In this document: positions 8,438 through 17,197 of the stretch, in pieces
How positions within the stretch are numbered: the first letter of the stretch is position 1
Layout: every line of letters begins with the position of its first letter
Origin: Oscillospiraceae bacterium
Lineage (GTDB): Bacteria; Bacillota; Clostridia; Oscillospirales; Ruminococcaceae
DNA: 64,000 nt
Reading direction: 5' to 3'
Assembly (NCBI GenBank): GCA_017415165.1
Contig: JAFQIY010000072.1
Coordinates: 42,282-106,281 of the forward strand
The notes under the pieces: model-generated
What the model was told of the DNA's origin: nothing
The model's database searches: none
The model's input: the letters and a program-made list of their open reading frames with translations, nothing else
Position numbers and translations under genes: made by a program

Positions 8438-9862
8438 ATGGCAAGAACAGTAAAAGAGCTTATGAATATGATTAAGGATAATGATATCCGGATGATTGAC
8501 TTCAAAATCGTTGATATCAACGGTCAGTTCCGTCACGTTACAATTCCTGCTGAACAGTTCAGCGAGGATACCTTAAAGGAAGGTATCGGCTTTGACGCTT
8601 CCAACTATGGTTATGCAGTTGTGGAAAAAAGCGATATGGTGTTCATTCCTGACCTTGATACAGCTATGGTTGACCCATTCTGCGGCGTGCCAACACTTTC
8701 TATCACAGGTAACGCAATGGTTATTGATTACCCAGAAAACAGACCTCTTGACCAGTATCCAAGAAATATCGTTCTTGCTGCTGAACAGTATATGAAGGAT
8801 ACAGGCATTGCTGATACAATGCTTATTCTCCCTGAATTTGAATTCCACCTTTTCGATAACGCAGGCTGGTCTGTAACACCTGAAAGAATCGGTATGTACG
8901 TTGATACTTCACAGGCTTACTGGAACAGCGAAACAGAGGGCAAGGGCTGCGTAGTTGCTCATCAGAAGAACTACCACATCGCTAAGCCATTTGATACTTC
9001 CTATGAGTGCCGTTCCGAAATGTGTATGGAAATGCAAAAGGCTGGTATTCCTATCAAGTACCACCACCCTGAAGTTGGCGCAGCAGGTCAGTTTGAAATC
9101 GAGCCAATGCTCGGTCAGATGTCCAAAATGGCTGACGCAACAATGATGATTAAGTACATTATCCACAATACAGCTCTCAAGTATGGCAAGGTTGCAACCT
9201 TTATGCCAAAGCCTGTCTACGGCGAAGCAGGCAACGGTATGCACGTTCATATGCTTCTCCTCAAGGACGGCGAGCCGGTATTCTCCGACGATAACGGCTA
9301 TTCACACCTCAGCCAGACAGCACACTACTTTATGGGCGGTCTGCTGAAGCATATCGCTTCCCTCTGTGCAATCACAAATCCAAGCACAAACTCCTTCAAG
9401 CGTCTTGTACCTGGCTTTGAAGCACCAGTAACAGTTGGTTACGCAACTTCCAACAGAAGTGCCGTAATCCGTATCCCTGCTTATGCTAAAACACCAAAGC
9501 TCAGACGTTTCGAAATCCGTAACCCTGACGCAACCTGTAACCCATACCTTGCTTATGCAGCAATCCTTATGGCAGGTCTTGACGGCGTAAAGAACAAGAT
9601 TGACCCACACGCAAACGGCTGGGGACCATACGACTTCAACCTCTATAAGCTTTCCGACGAGGAAAAGGCAAAGCTTTCTTCCCTCCCAACAACTCTCGAC
9701 GCTGCTCTTGATGCACTCGAAGCTGACCACGACTACCTCACAGAAGGCGGCGTATTCCCAGAACAGCTCATCAAGACATTCATCGCAAATAAGAGAAAGG
9801 AATGTTTTGAGCTTTCCAAGATTCCTCACCCAGCAGAATTTGACAGATATTTCAACCTCTAA
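8438..9862 (+). CDS. glnA: Glutamine synthetase (type I)
   Basis: 474 residues, the usual GSI size. It condenses ammonia and glutamate to glutamine with ATP in the cytosol. Visible family landmarks are DFKIVDINGQFRHV at the beta-grasp N-terminus, the metal-site stretch EFEFHLF, GMHVHM, the NRSAVIRIP loop and ETGxxE-type ends such as TEGGVFPEQL. A Tyr is present in NLYKLSDEE where enterobacterial enzymes are adenylylated, but no adenylyltransferase is in view. The ribosome site is TTGGAGGT. It is monocistronic with its own promoter and terminator. Codon use (CCA Pro, AAG Lys, GCT/GCA Ala) suggests high expression. Confidence 0.96.
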   Translation: MARTVKELMNMIKDNDIRMIDFKIVDINGQFRHVTIPAEQFSEDTLKEGIGFDASNYGYAVVEKSDMVFIPDLDTAMVDPFCGVPTLSITGNAMVIDYPENRPLDQYPRNIVLAAEQYMKDTGIADTMLILPEFEFHLFDNAGWSVTPERIGMYVDTSQAYWNSETEGKGCVVAHQKNYHIAKPFDTSYECRSEMCMEMQKAGIPIKYHHPEVGAAGQFEIEPMLGQMSKMADATMMIKYIIHNTALKYGKVATFMPKPVYGEAGNGMHVHMLLLKDGEPVFSDDNGYSHLSQTAHYFMGGLLKHIASLCAITNPSTNSFKRLVPGFEAPVTVGYATSNRSAVIRIPAYAKTPKLRRFEIRNPDATCNPYLAYAAILMAGLDGVKNKIDPHANGWGPYDFNLYKLSDEEKAKLSSLPTTLDAALDALEADHDYLTEGGVFPEQLIKTFIANKRKECFELSKIPHPAEFDRYFNL

Positions 9863-9872
9863 TATGAAAATG

Positions 9873-9909
9873 ACCGCCACGGTACAGTTGCCGTGGCGGT
9901 TACTTTTGT
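9873..9909 (+). terminator. Rho-independent terminator after glnA
   Basis: A ten-base-pair GC-rich stem (ACCGCCACGG / CCGTGGCGGT) is followed by TACTTTTGTTT. Confidence 0.93.
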
Positions 9910-9932
9910 TTGATTAGTAAACTATAATTTAT

Positions 9933-10008
9933 GAGAGTGGAGTGTTAAGAGTGGAGTGTGGAGTTGATGTGTAAGTCATAGCTTTTCTTAACTCCTCACT
10001 CCACTCTC
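9933..10008. repeat. GAGTGGAGTG intergenic direct/inverted repeat element
   Basis: Two direct copies of GAGTGGAGTG (within 9933-9944 and 9948-9965) are followed by the inverted arm at 9990-10008. The second copy pairs with that arm over 18 bp with one mismatch around a 24-nt loop, and the first copy pairs over 12 perfect bases. It may serve as a terminator for the minus-strand ABC-F gene or be a dispersed palindromic element. Confidence 0.7.
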
Positions 10009-10032
10009 CAAACTCCAAACTTCCAATTTGTC

Positions 10033-11586
10033 TTACACAATTTTAGTAGTCCACTGCTCCAAATTCCAGACCTCATCACAAACATCAAGATAAAACTCAG
10101 GCTCGTGGCTTACAAGAAGCACCGTGCCCTTGAAATTCCTGATAGCCGATTTCAGCTCGTCCTTTGCATCAACATCAAGATGATTTGTCGGCTCGTCAAG
10201 TACAAGCAGATTTATCTTTTTCAGCATAAGTCTGCACAATCGCACCTTTGCATTCTCACCGCCCGAAAGCACACGCATCTGCGACGTGATATGCTCCGTG
10301 GTAAGTCCGCACCTCGCCAGTGCCGCACGCACCTCCGCATTCGTCATCGCTGGGTATTCGTCCCATATCGTCTGTAAAGCAGTCTCGGAAGTAGCTTCCT
10401 CCTCTTGCTCAAAGTAACCAACCTCAACAAACTGGTCGTGTTCAACTTCACCAGAAACAGGCGGAATAAGCTTCAAAAGCGTCTTTAACAGAGTCGACTT
10501 ACCCAAACCGTTTACACCTTTGACAGCAACCTTTTGTCCACATTCCAGCTTCAGTGACAATGGATTCGTAAGCGGCTCACCGTAACCAAGTACCAAATCC
10601 CTGCACTCAATTACCACACGCCCTGGGGTACGTGCTGGCTGAAAGGAAAAATTCGGCTTCGGCTTCTCACTCATAAGCGTAATCTTGTCCATCTTGTCAA
10701 GCTTCTTCTGACGTGACTTCGCCATATTTGTCGTAGCAACCCTCGCTTTGTTTCTCGCAATGAAATCCTCAAGGTCAGCAATTTCCTTCTGCTGCTTTTC
10801 GTAAGCCTGTTCAAGCTGACGCTTTTTCAGCTCGTACATCTTCTGGAAATTGTCATAGTCACCCGTGTACCTCGTCAGCACCGCATTCTCAACGTGGTAA
10901 ATAACATTGACAACATCATTGAGGAACGGAATATCGTGCGAAACAAGAATAAACGCATTTTCGTAGTTCTGCAAAAAGTTTTTCAGCCACGCAATATGAT
11001 TTTCATCAAGGAAGTTTGTCGGCTCGTCAAGAATAAGAATCATCGGATTTTCAAGCAGCACCTTTGCAAGCAAAACCTTTGCACGCTGACCGCCCGAAAG
11101 CTCGGATACATCACGGTCAAGACCGATTTCACCAAGTCCCAGCCCGTTTGCGTATTCCGAAATTTTAGCGTCAATGGTGTAGTAACCGCTGTAATCGAGA
11201 ATGTCCTGAATTTCGCCAACCTTTTCCATAGCCTCAGCCATCTGCTCATCGGAGCATTCCGCCATAGAATCGTAAAGCGCCATCATTTCCTGTTCAAGCT
11301 CAGCATAGTGGGCAAAAGCATCACGAAGCACGTCAGCAATCGTCTTGCCCTTTGTAAGCGTGCTGTACTGGTCAAGGTAACCCGTGGTAATGTGCCTGCA
11401 CCACTCAATCTTACCCTCATCAGGAGCAAGCTTGCCCGTGATAATGTTCAGAAATGTGGACTTACCCTCACCGTTTGCACCAACAAGACCAATGTGCTCA
11501 CCCTTGAGCAGACGGAAAGAAGCATTGTTCAGAATTTGTCGTGCACCAAAACCGTGAGTCACGTTTTCAACATTTAAAATACTCAT
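10033..11586 (-). CDS. ABC-F family ATPase (YfmM-like ribosome-associated type)
   Basis: 517 residues with two ATP-binding cassettes and no membrane segment, the mark of ABC-F proteins that act on the ribosome E site. The first cassette has Walker A GANGEGKST, signature LSGGQRAKV and Walker B LILDEPTNFLD; the second has GVNGLGKST, LSGGENAKV and LLVLDEPTNHLD. A charged inter-cassette linker (about residues 240-310) matches the P-site tRNA interaction motif position. The N-terminus VTHGFGARQILNNASF resembles Bacillus YfmM (memory-based). The ribosome site AAAGGG precedes the ATG. It is probably a housekeeping translation factor; an antibiotic-resistance role cannot be excluded. Confidence 0.92.
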   Translation of the reverse strand: MSILNVENVTHGFGARQILNNASFRLLKGEHIGLVGANGEGKSTFLNIITGKLAPDEGKIEWCRHITTGYLDQYSTLTKGKTIADVLRDAFAHYAELEQEMMALYDSMAECSDEQMAEAMEKVGEIQDILDYSGYYTIDAKISEYANGLGLGEIGLDRDVSELSGGQRAKVLLAKVLLENPMILILDEPTNFLDENHIAWLKNFLQNYENAFILVSHDIPFLNDVVNVIYHVENAVLTRYTGDYDNFQKMYELKKRQLEQAYEKQQKEIADLEDFIARNKARVATTNMAKSRQKKLDKMDKITLMSEKPKPNFSFQPARTPGRVVIECRDLVLGYGEPLTNPLSLKLECGQKVAVKGVNGLGKSTLLKTLLKLIPPVSGEVEHDQFVEVGYFEQEEEATSETALQTIWDEYPAMTNAEVRAALARCGLTTEHITSQMRVLSGGENAKVRLCRLMLKKINLLVLDEPTNHLDVDAKDELKSAIRNFKGTVLLVSHEPEFYLDVCDEVWNLEQWTTKIV

Positions 11587-11621
11587 ATTTTCAATCCCTT
11601 TTTATTTACATAAGTAATAAC

Positions 11622-11650
11622 AGTTTAGCAGAAATTGCCGTGAATGTCAA
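11622..11650 (-). promoter_or_regulatory. sigma-A promoter of the ABC-F gene
   Basis: On the minus strand TTGACA (complement of 11645-11650), 17 nt, TAAACT (complement of 11622-11627). Confidence 0.7.
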
Positions 11651-11670
11651 TCAGGGAATAAAATAATCTG

Positions 11671-11699
11671 TTGCTTAACTGAAATATCTGTGTTATAAT
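11671..11699 (+). promoter_or_regulatory. sigma-A promoter of the orphan lipoprotein
   Basis: TTGCTT at 11671-11676, 17 nt, TATAAT at 11694-11699. Confidence 0.75.
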
Positions 11700-11731
11700 A
11701 TTATAAACAACATTGAAACGGAGGACATTTT

Positions 11732-12586
11732 ATGATAAAGAGAAAATTGTTTTCAGCAGCCCTTGCGGCAGTAATCTGCTGTGGGTTTTCCGCCTGCGAT
11801 GAAGTGGAGTATACAGAAAACACAAGTAAATATGGATTTAATTCGGCAGAAGAAGTTGAAAATATGAGTGATGAAGAACTCTTATTAATTTATGAAAACG
11901 GTTATTCCATTGATGAATTTTACAGCGAAGGAACATACGAGAAAGTAAGCACATTTGATGTTCCTTTGGAAGAAAGAAGTGTAACATTTACAGCACTTGT
12001 ATCAACAAGCGATATAAGTTCGGAAATTAATTTGAAAAAGGCTTTACCATCAGATGAAGTCAATGAATATGCTGAATTTGATATAAGAGAATTTGCTGAT
12101 GAAGATGATGAAATAATGTGTGTTGGAGAAAATGATTATTATATCGTATACCGTCAACTCTCTTATGGCGAGTATACAGTTGAAAACGAAGATGACAATG
12201 CCGTAACAGAAAAATTATTAAATGAACGCAGGACAGCATATTTTAAAACTTTTATTGTGGACCATGAAAGTGATAGTTTATTGCTTTTAGGTAAGTTGAA
12301 TAAAAAATATGTTGTACAGCAAATGGATTTATTATTGATGAATAACGTTAATAATCGTATCATTTATCGTGAAATTGAAGAAAATAAATCGAGTTATATT
12401 TACAGTATTTATTATTTTTTATACAGTGGCGGAGATTGGGGTTTGGATTCTTCAGTTTCAATATGTAAAAACATATATACAATTGATAAAAAGACCCATT
12501 CAGTTGAAGTGACATATGAAGACATAATGGAAACGCGTATTCCGGGTACAGCACTTTCATTGGATTGGTTAAAAGATAAAGAATAA
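11732..12586 (+). CDS. Predicted lipoprotein of unknown function
   Basis: 284 residues. The N-terminus is a lipoprotein signal peptide ending in the lipobox FSAC (Cys22). The mature part is rich in Glu, Asp and Tyr, with no recognised catalytic motif or further membrane segment. A short segment (residues ~45-62) with NSAEEVENMSDEELLLIY resembles acidic helix-forming linkers. The gene stands alone between its own promoter (11671-11699) and terminator (12593-12629). The ribosome site is GGAGG. I do not recognise a family; a surface sensor or binding lipoprotein are both possible. Confidence 0.85.
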   Translation: MIKRKLFSAALAAVICCGFSACDEVEYTENTSKYGFNSAEEVENMSDEELLLIYENGYSIDEFYSEGTYEKVSTFDVPLEERSVTFTALVSTSDISSEINLKKALPSDEVNEYAEFDIREFADEDDEIMCVGENDYYIVYRQLSYGEYTVENEDDNAVTEKLLNERRTAYFKTFIVDHESDSLLLLGKLNKKYVVQQMDLLLMNNVNNRIIYREIEENKSSYIYSIYYFLYSGGDWGLDSSVSICKNIYTIDKKTHSVEVTYEDIMETRIPGTALSLDWLKDKE

Positions 12587-12592
12587 AATGAT

Positions 12593-12629
12593 AAAACCTC
12601 TTTTCTGATATCAGGAAAGAGGTTTTTAT
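12593..12629 (+). terminator. Rho-independent terminator
   Basis: AAACCTCTTTTCTGA / TCAGGAAAGAGGTTT hairpin with one offset base, followed by TTTAT. Confidence 0.88.
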
Positions 12630-12692
12630 CATAGGACATTCTTTCAGCTGCATATTGTAAAATACAATCTATTGTACCATGGAGCTGAGAAA

Positions 12693-13403
12693 ATGTTTGA
12701 ACTATTTAACCTGCTGTTTGACAACCTGCTTTTTTTCGCCCTGCATCTTGAAACAGGAAACGTATTTCCGAAACCCTTGTCCGCCGCCGAGGAGGAAGAC
12801 TGCTTCCGTAAAATGCACGAGGGGGACACCGCCGCCCGAAGCAAGCTTATCGAGCACAATATACGTCTTGTTGCGCACATTATAAAAAAGTATTACAACG
12901 TAACAACCGACCAGGAGGATTTGATTTCCATAGGAACAATCGGACTCATCAAAGCGGTGTCAACCTTTGACTATTCCAAAAAAACAAGGTTCGCTACCTA
13001 CGCCTCTCGGTGTATTGAAAACGAAATTCTTATGCACTTCCGTTCCCTGAAGAAAACCGCAGGGGACATTTACTTTGACGAGCCGATTGACACCGATAAA
13101 GAGGGAAACCAGCTTACTCTTATAGACATTATCGCCGAGGACGACGGAATAGTTGACAAAATCGACCTTAACATCAAATCTGAGCAGCTTTACCGCTTCA
13201 TAGATGAATGCCTTGACGAGCGTGAGCTGACCATTATAAAGCACCGTTACGGCTTGTACGGCTGCAAACCGCTGACGCAGCGGGAGGTTGCGGAAAAGCT
13301 TGATATTTCCCGTTCCTACGTTTCGAGGATTGAGAAAAAGGCATTGCAGTCGCTTAGAAAAAAGTATGAGCGTACATCTATTTTTGACAAGCGAAAAAAA
13401 TAA
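12693..13403 (+). CDS. sigK: RNA polymerase sporulation sigma factor, pro-sigma-K type
   Basis: 236 residues from the ATG at 12693, which has GGAG eight bases upstream; an ATG at 12672 is less well placed. The first ~20 residues are hydrophobic (FELFNLLFDNLLFFALHL) and lead into NVFPKPLS, as in the cleaved pro-sequence of Bacillus sigma-K, so activation by intramembrane proteolysis is expected. Region 2 has IEHNIRLVAHIIKKYY and EDLISIGTIGLIKAV, then TRFATYASRCIENEI. Region 4 has LTQREVAEKLDISRSYVSRIEKKA. The gene is continuous, with no skin-type insertion. A weak sigma-E-like site (ATA near 12630, CATATTG near 12651) is a guess. It would direct late mother-cell gene expression and implies a spore-forming lineage. 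Confidence 0.92.
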   Translation: MFELFNLLFDNLLFFALHLETGNVFPKPLSAAEEEDCFRKMHEGDTAARSKLIEHNIRLVAHIIKKYYNVTTDQEDLISIGTIGLIKAVSTFDYSKKTRFATYASRCIENEILMHFRSLKKTAGDIYFDEPIDTDKEGNQLTLIDIIAEDDGIVDKIDLNIKSEQLYRFIDECLDERELTIIKHRYGLYGCKPLTQREVAEKLDISRSYVSRIEKKALQSLRKKYERTSIFDKRKK

Positions 13404-13428
13404 AATGGGAGGTGTCCCTGATGAAATT

Positions 13429-13466
13429 AAGTGTCCCGCCGTACTGAGTACGCCGGGACACTTTTT
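13429..13466 (+). terminator. Rho-independent terminator after sigK
   Basis: AGTGTCCCG-C-CGTAC / GTACG-C-CGGGACACT hairpin with a TGA loop and a TTTTT tail. Confidence 0.93.
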
Positions 13467-13526
13467 CGTGACGGTCATTCTCCGTCTGTCCGTAAGTAAA
13501 ACTTATTCGGATTGTTTGCGGTTTAA

Positions 13527-13685
13527 TCAGCAAATGCTGTTGCAGTTGCAGTTGCAGTCGCAGTTGGATGTGCAGTTGTTGGAGCAGCCGTTGTTGTTAT
13601 TGCCGCAGCAGAACCAGAGCACGAGAAGGATGATGATAATCCAGCAGCAGTTACCGCCATTGCCAAAGTTAAATCCACAGTTCAT
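13527..13685 (-). CDS. Asn/Cys-rich mini membrane protein
   Basis: 52 residues. The start at 13685 is chosen because AAGGAGAT lies seven bases upstream; a longer reading frame to 13754 lacks such a site. Layout: a Gly/Asn N-terminus (NCGFNFGNGGN), one transmembrane helix flanked by Cys pairs (CCWIIIILLVLWFCC), then a tail of alternating Asn and Cys (NCDCNCNCNS). Eleven or more Cys in such a short chain suggests metal binding or disulfide cross-linking. It faces sigK across a convergent gap, and small Gly-rich single-helix proteins of the YjcZ type are known in spores, so a spore envelope role is possible. No family assignment is claimed. The coding DNA for the tail is a degenerate CAACTG-type hexamer tract. 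Confidence 0.75.
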   Translation of the reverse strand: MNCGFNFGNGGNCCWIIIILLVLWFCCGNNNNGCSNNCTSNCDCNCNCNSIC

Positions 13686-13877
13686 AAAGATATCTCCTTT
13701 AGATAATGTATTCTGAAAGTCCGAAGCGGTTTTCCGTTTCGTTTGACTTTTCATAGTTCATTTTATGATGCGGAGCAATTTTGGTTACAGAAATTTATAA
13801 TTTGTATTATTCGACAAATATTTCCCGATGAATATGAAATAATATACATAAGTTAAAAAGAAAGGTCAGATAAGCTT

Positions 13878-16226
13878 ATGTATAATCTTGAAGGCTTTAC
13901 AAAAAAAGCAAATAACGTTATCAATAAAGCGTACCTGCACGCAGGCCGTCTCGGTCACGTCTATATGGGAAGCGAGCATCTGCTGCTTGCGCTTGTTACC
14001 GAGCAGGGAAGCACCTCAGCAAGCATCTGCCGTGTATGCGGTGTAAAGGAAGAAAGCGTATTGGCAAGAATAAATATGCTTGTGGGGAGAGGTGAGCCGT
14101 GTATCGTTGAGCGTGACGGAGCTACTCCGACAGTTAGGAAAATAATTGAGCGTGCAATTCTTATTTCAACTGAAAATAAACTTCATTTTGCAGGTACAGA
14201 GCACCTTCTTCTTGCGATGCTGCGTGAGGAAACCTGCACAGGCAGCAGAATTATAAATGAAATCGGCGGCAATGTAACACGTCTTACCAGTGCTTGTTCA
14301 GCTTCAATGGGAGGAGAAAACTGCGGTACAGCTTCAAGAGTGCCGACCCTTATGAAGTACGGCAGAGACCTGACAAAAGCCGCCCGTGAAAAGAAGTTTG
14401 ACCCAGTGCTTTGCCGTGACAAGGAAATTGAGCGTGTTGTGCAGATTTTGTCCCGACGAACAAAGAATAACCCTTGCCTCGTCGGTGAAGCAGGTGTCGG
14501 CAAAACAGCAATCGCCGAGGGAATTGCAATGAAAATTGCCGAAGGTAATGTTCCTGACGCAATCCGCTGTAAACAGCTTTTTTCATTGAGCCTTACTTCA
14601 ATGCTTGCAGGTGCAAAATACAGAGGTGATTTTGAGGAGCGTATCAAGCAGTGCCTTGACGAGGTTGCCGCAAATAAAAATATTATCCTTTTTATAGACG
14701 AGCTTCATACAATTGTAGGAGCAGGTGCAGCAGAGGGGGCAATTGACGCCGCAAATATTCTTAAACCACAGCTTGCAAGAGGAGAATTACAGATAATCGG
14801 TGCAACAACCCTTGAGGAGTATCGCCGCTTCATAGAAAAGGACAGTGCACTTGAACGCCGTTTTCAGAAAGTGATGATTAACGAGCCTGACGAGCAGGAA
14901 GCCATACGGATTATTACAGGTTTGAAGCACTGCTATGAGGATTTTCACAGGGTAACTATTACCGACGAGGCGGTAAATGCCGCAGTAGCAATGTCGGTAC
15001 GCTATCAGCCTGACCGTTTTCTGCCTGATAAGGCAATCGACCTGATTGACGAAGCCTGCTCAAAAGCGAGAATGAAAGCCTCCGAAACACCGCAAACGCT
15101 CCGTGAACTTGCCGACAGCCTGAAAAGAATGTTGGAAAAGCAGGCAATCAATGCAAATTCACGCAAGAAAAGCGGCGATACAAGCTGGTATTCCGACAGC
15201 GAAGCAAAGCCTGTGCTTGTAACGTCTGAGGACATTGCTGAGGTCATTTCCACAGCAACAGGGATACCCGTGACAAAAATTTCCGATGACGAGGGCAAGC
15301 GTCTGCTCAATCTTGAAACAGAGCTTAAACAGCGTGTAATCGGTCAGGATGAAGCCGTTTCAGCCGTTGCAGACGCAATCCGAAGAAGCCGTGCAGGACT
15401 TAAAGACCCGTCACGTCCAATGGGATGCTTTATGTTTACCGGACCCTCGGGAGCAGGTAAAACCGAGCTTTCCAAAGCACTTGCCGAGTGCCTTTTCGGT
15501 ACGGAAAAATCGCTTATCCGATTTGATATGTCCGAGTATATGGAAAAGCACAGCGTCAGCAAGCTTATCGGTGCACCTCCGGGATATGTCGGCTGTGAGG
15601 AGGGCGGACAGCTCACCGAAAAGGTGCGCAAGAAGCCATACAGCGTAATTCTTTTTGACGAAATCGAAAAGGCACACGACGATATCTACAATATTCTTCT
15701 GCAAATTATGGAGGACGGAATTCTTACCGACAGCAAGGGCAGACAGGTCAGCTTTCGCAGTGCCGTAATAATTCTCACTTCAAATGTCGGTGCTGAGCAT
15801 ATCAGTGATAAGAATGCCCTTGGTTTTGCCGCAAAAAATACTGATAACAGCGTTAAATCGGACGTGATGGGTGCTGTAAAAAAGCGTTTCCGACCTGAGC
15901 TTGTAGGAAGAATGGACGAAATAATCGTGTTCAATAAGCTTGGCAAGGACGAGCTTTCAGGTATTGCACGAAAAATGCTGTCGGGTCTGTGCAAGCGTGC
16001 CGAAGCGTTGGAAATTTCCGTTGAATTCAGCGACGAGGCAATTTCCGCGCTTATTTCCGACGGACTGGACAAGACAGGTGCACGAAAATTACGCCGAAAA
16101 ATTACCACAACAGTAGAAAGTATGCTGTCAAAGAACATTCTGGACGGAACGGTAAAAAAGGGTGATAAAGCTGTTGTTTTGGCAGATAATGATAATATTT
16201 ACCTTAAAGTGTCACAATTACAGTAA
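13878..16226 (+). CDS. clpC: ClpC-type AAA+ unfoldase ATPase
   Basis: 782 residues, two AAA+ modules. Residues 1 to ~145 form the double Clp_N repeat ([13 protein letters not shown] and [11 protein letters not shown]). D1 Walker A is GEAGVGKT near residue 203 with Walker [12 protein letters not shown]2 Walker A is GPSGAGKT near residue 522 with [10 protein letters not shown]. The segment between D1 and D2 is short and contains only a reduced M-domain helix. ALGF near residue 650 sits where the ClpP-binding loop occurs, so partnership with a ClpP peptidase is likely. The usual ctsR-mcsA-mcsB genes are absent from both sides, so the regulation differs from Bacillus. The ribosome site is AAAGG. 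Transcription is probably independent, but I could not fix a promoter. Confidence 0.94.
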   Translation: MYNLEGFTKKANNVINKAYLHAGRLGHVYMGSEHLLLALVTEQGSTSASICRVCGVKEESVLARINMLVGRGEPCIVERDGATPTVRKIIERAILISTENKLHFAGTEHLLLAMLREETCTGSRIINEIGGNVTRLTSACSASMGGENCGTASRVPTLMKYGRDLTKAAREKKFDPVLCRDKEIERVVQILSRRTKNNPCLVGEAGVGKTAIAEGIAMKIAEGNVPDAIRCKQLFSLSLTSMLAGAKYRGDFEERIKQCLDEVAANKNIILFIDELHTIVGAGAAEGAIDAANILKPQLARGELQIIGATTLEEYRRFIEKDSALERRFQKVMINEPDEQEAIRIITGLKHCYEDFHRVTITDEAVNAAVAMSVRYQPDRFLPDKAIDLIDEACSKARMKASETPQTLRELADSLKRMLEKQAINANSRKKSGDTSWYSDSEAKPVLVTSEDIAEVISTATGIPVTKISDDEGKRLLNLETELKQRVIGQDEAVSAVADAIRRSRAGLKDPSRPMGCFMFTGPSGAGKTELSKALAECLFGTEKSLIRFDMSEYMEKHSVSKLIGAPPGYVGCEEGGQLTEKVRKKPYSVILFDEIEKAHDDIYNILLQIMEDGILTDSKGRQVSFRSAVIILTSNVGAEHISDKNALGFAAKNTDNSVKSDVMGAVKKRFRPELVGRMDEIIVFNKLGKDELSGIARKMLSGLCKRAEALEISVEFSDEAISALISDGLDKTGARKLRRKITTTVESMLSKNILDGTVKKGDKAVVLADNDNIYLKVSQLQ

Positions 16227-16286
16227 TAATTATCCAATTTTATTATAAAATTCACAAAATAGTAACAAAATCCATTAAAAAGACTA

Positions 16287-16317
16287 TTGACAAAAGTATA
16301 CCGATTTGGTATACTTT
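16287..16317 (+). promoter_or_regulatory. Promoter with palindromic operator before rubrerythrin
   Basis: TTGACA at 16287-16292, 17-nt spacer, TATACT at 16310-16315. A perfect 10-bp inverted repeat (AAAGTATACC, 5 nt, GGTATACTTT; 16293-16317) fills the spacer and covers the -10 box. A dimeric repressor bound here would block polymerase. The sequence is not the PerR box; a redox-responsive repressor is plausible given the genes controlled. A second TTGACA at 16345 has no good -10 partner. Confidence 0.88.
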
Positions 16318-16403
16318 AAGTACAGTAAAGAAACCCACGAAGGGTTGACAAAAATAAATAATGTAGTAAAATTAAATTAATTAAAATTCAGGAGGATACA
16401 ATT

Positions 16404-16958
16404 ATGAAAAAGTTTGTCTGTTCAATCTGCGGTTACGTTTACGAGGGCGAAAATCTCCCTGCTGATTACAAGTGCCCACAGTGTAAAGCACCTGCTGCAA
16501 AGTTCAACGAGGTAGTTGAAAACCAGCTCAACTGGGCTTGCCAGCATATCGTAGGTATCGGCAAGGAAGGTGCTGACGCTGAAATCATCGAAGGTCTCAA
16601 CCAGAACTTTATGGGCGAGTGCACAGAAGTTGGTATGTACCTTGCAATGGCAAGAGTTGCTCACCGTGAAGGCTACCCTGAAATCGGTATGTACTACGAA
16701 AAGGCAGCTTGGGAAGAAGCAGAGCACGCTGCAAAGTTTGCTGAACTCCTCGGAGACGTTGTAACAGACTCCACAAAGAAGAACCTCGAAATGAGAGTTA
16801 TGGCAGAAAACGGCGCTTGCGAAGGCAAGATGAAGCTTGCTGCAAAGGCTAAGGAAATGGGTCTGGACGCTATCCACGACACAGTCCACGAAATGGCAAA
16901 GGACGAAGCAAGACACGGCTGCGGTTTCGAAGGTCTCCTCAAGAGATATTTCGGTTAA
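16404..16958 (+). CDS. Reverse rubrerythrin (rubredoxin domain first)
   Basis: 184 residues. An N-terminal rubredoxin-like zinc/iron knuckle pair ([10 protein letters not shown] and YKCPQCKAP, residues 5-32) precedes a four-helix ferritin-like diiron domain with the ligand motifs [25 protein letters not shown] and KDEARHG. This order is opposite to classical rubrerythrin and defines the reverse rubrerythrin group of clostridia, NADH-linked peroxide reductases (family knowledge). It acts in the cytosol against H2O2 and O2 exposure. AGGAGG precedes the ATG. The rubredoxin gene follows after 30 bp, probably as electron donor. A palindromic operator overlaps the promoter. Codon use is that of an abundant protein. 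Confidence 0.95.
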   Translation: MKKFVCSICGYVYEGENLPADYKCPQCKAPAAKFNEVVENQLNWACQHIVGIGKEGADAEIIEGLNQNFMGECTEVGMYLAMARVAHREGYPEIGMYYEKAAWEEAEHAAKFAELLGDVVTDSTKKNLEMRVMAENGACEGKMKLAAKAKEMGLDAIHDTVHEMAKDEARHGCGFEGLLKRYFG

Positions 16959-16988
16959 TTTTTATTAAAAGTATAAGGAGTAATTAAT

Positions 16989-17144
16989 ATGGCTAAATAT
17001 ATTTGTCCGTGCGGATATGAATATGACCCTGCAATCGGTGACCCTGACGGCGGTATCGCACCCGGTACAGCGTGGGAGGATATCCCCGATGATTGGGTAT
17101 GCCCGACCTGCGGTCTCGGCAAGGACGCTTTCGAACAGGCGTAA
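16989..17144 (+). CDS. Rubredoxin with C-x-C first knuckle
   Basis: 51 residues. The sequence follows rubredoxin closely ([14 protein letters not shown], the aromatic WEDIPDDW, then [11 protein letters not shown]) but the first iron knuckle reads YICPCGYEY, with one residue between the cysteines where the classical protein has two. The second knuckle is a normal C-x2-C. It is an electron carrier, most likely the donor to the rubrerythrin encoded 30 bp upstream. The ribosome site AAGGAG lies eight bases before the ATG. The reading is unambiguous over this stretch; whether the one-residue deletion changes the redox potential is unknown. Confidence 0.92.
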   Translation: MAKYICPCGYEYDPAIGDPDGGIAPGTAWEDIPDDWVCPTCGLGKDAFEQA

Positions 17145-17154
17145 TTGAATAAGT

Positions 17155-17197
17155 AATAACAGGCATCGGTTCAGTTCCGATGCCTGTTATTTTTTTA
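17155..17197 (+). terminator. Terminator after rubredoxin, overlapping the XRE gene end
   Basis: AATAACAGGCATCGG / CCGATGCCTGTTATT hairpin with seven Ts. Its T-tract overlaps the stop codon of the convergent XRE gene. Confidence 0.93.

Noticed and set aside
9302-9880. A 192-residue open frame antisense to glnA
   Set aside because: Its odd Cys/Val/Trp-rich translation is the complement of biased glnA codons.
10033-11586. ABC-F ATPase as an antibiotic-resistance gene
   Set aside because: The N-terminus and motifs look like housekeeping YfmM-type proteins and there is no leader-peptide attenuator of the kind that precedes inducible resistance ABC-F genes.
13421-13447. An eight-codon frame with GGGAGG upstream just after sigK
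   Set aside because: It lies inside the sigK terminator stem, and its ribosome-site-like sequence probably arose by chance.
13541-13580. Tandem hexamer-like CAACTG tract as a possible satellite or CRISPR-like repeat
   Set aside because: It is the coding sequence for the Asn-Cys tail of a small protein; units are six bases with no spacers.
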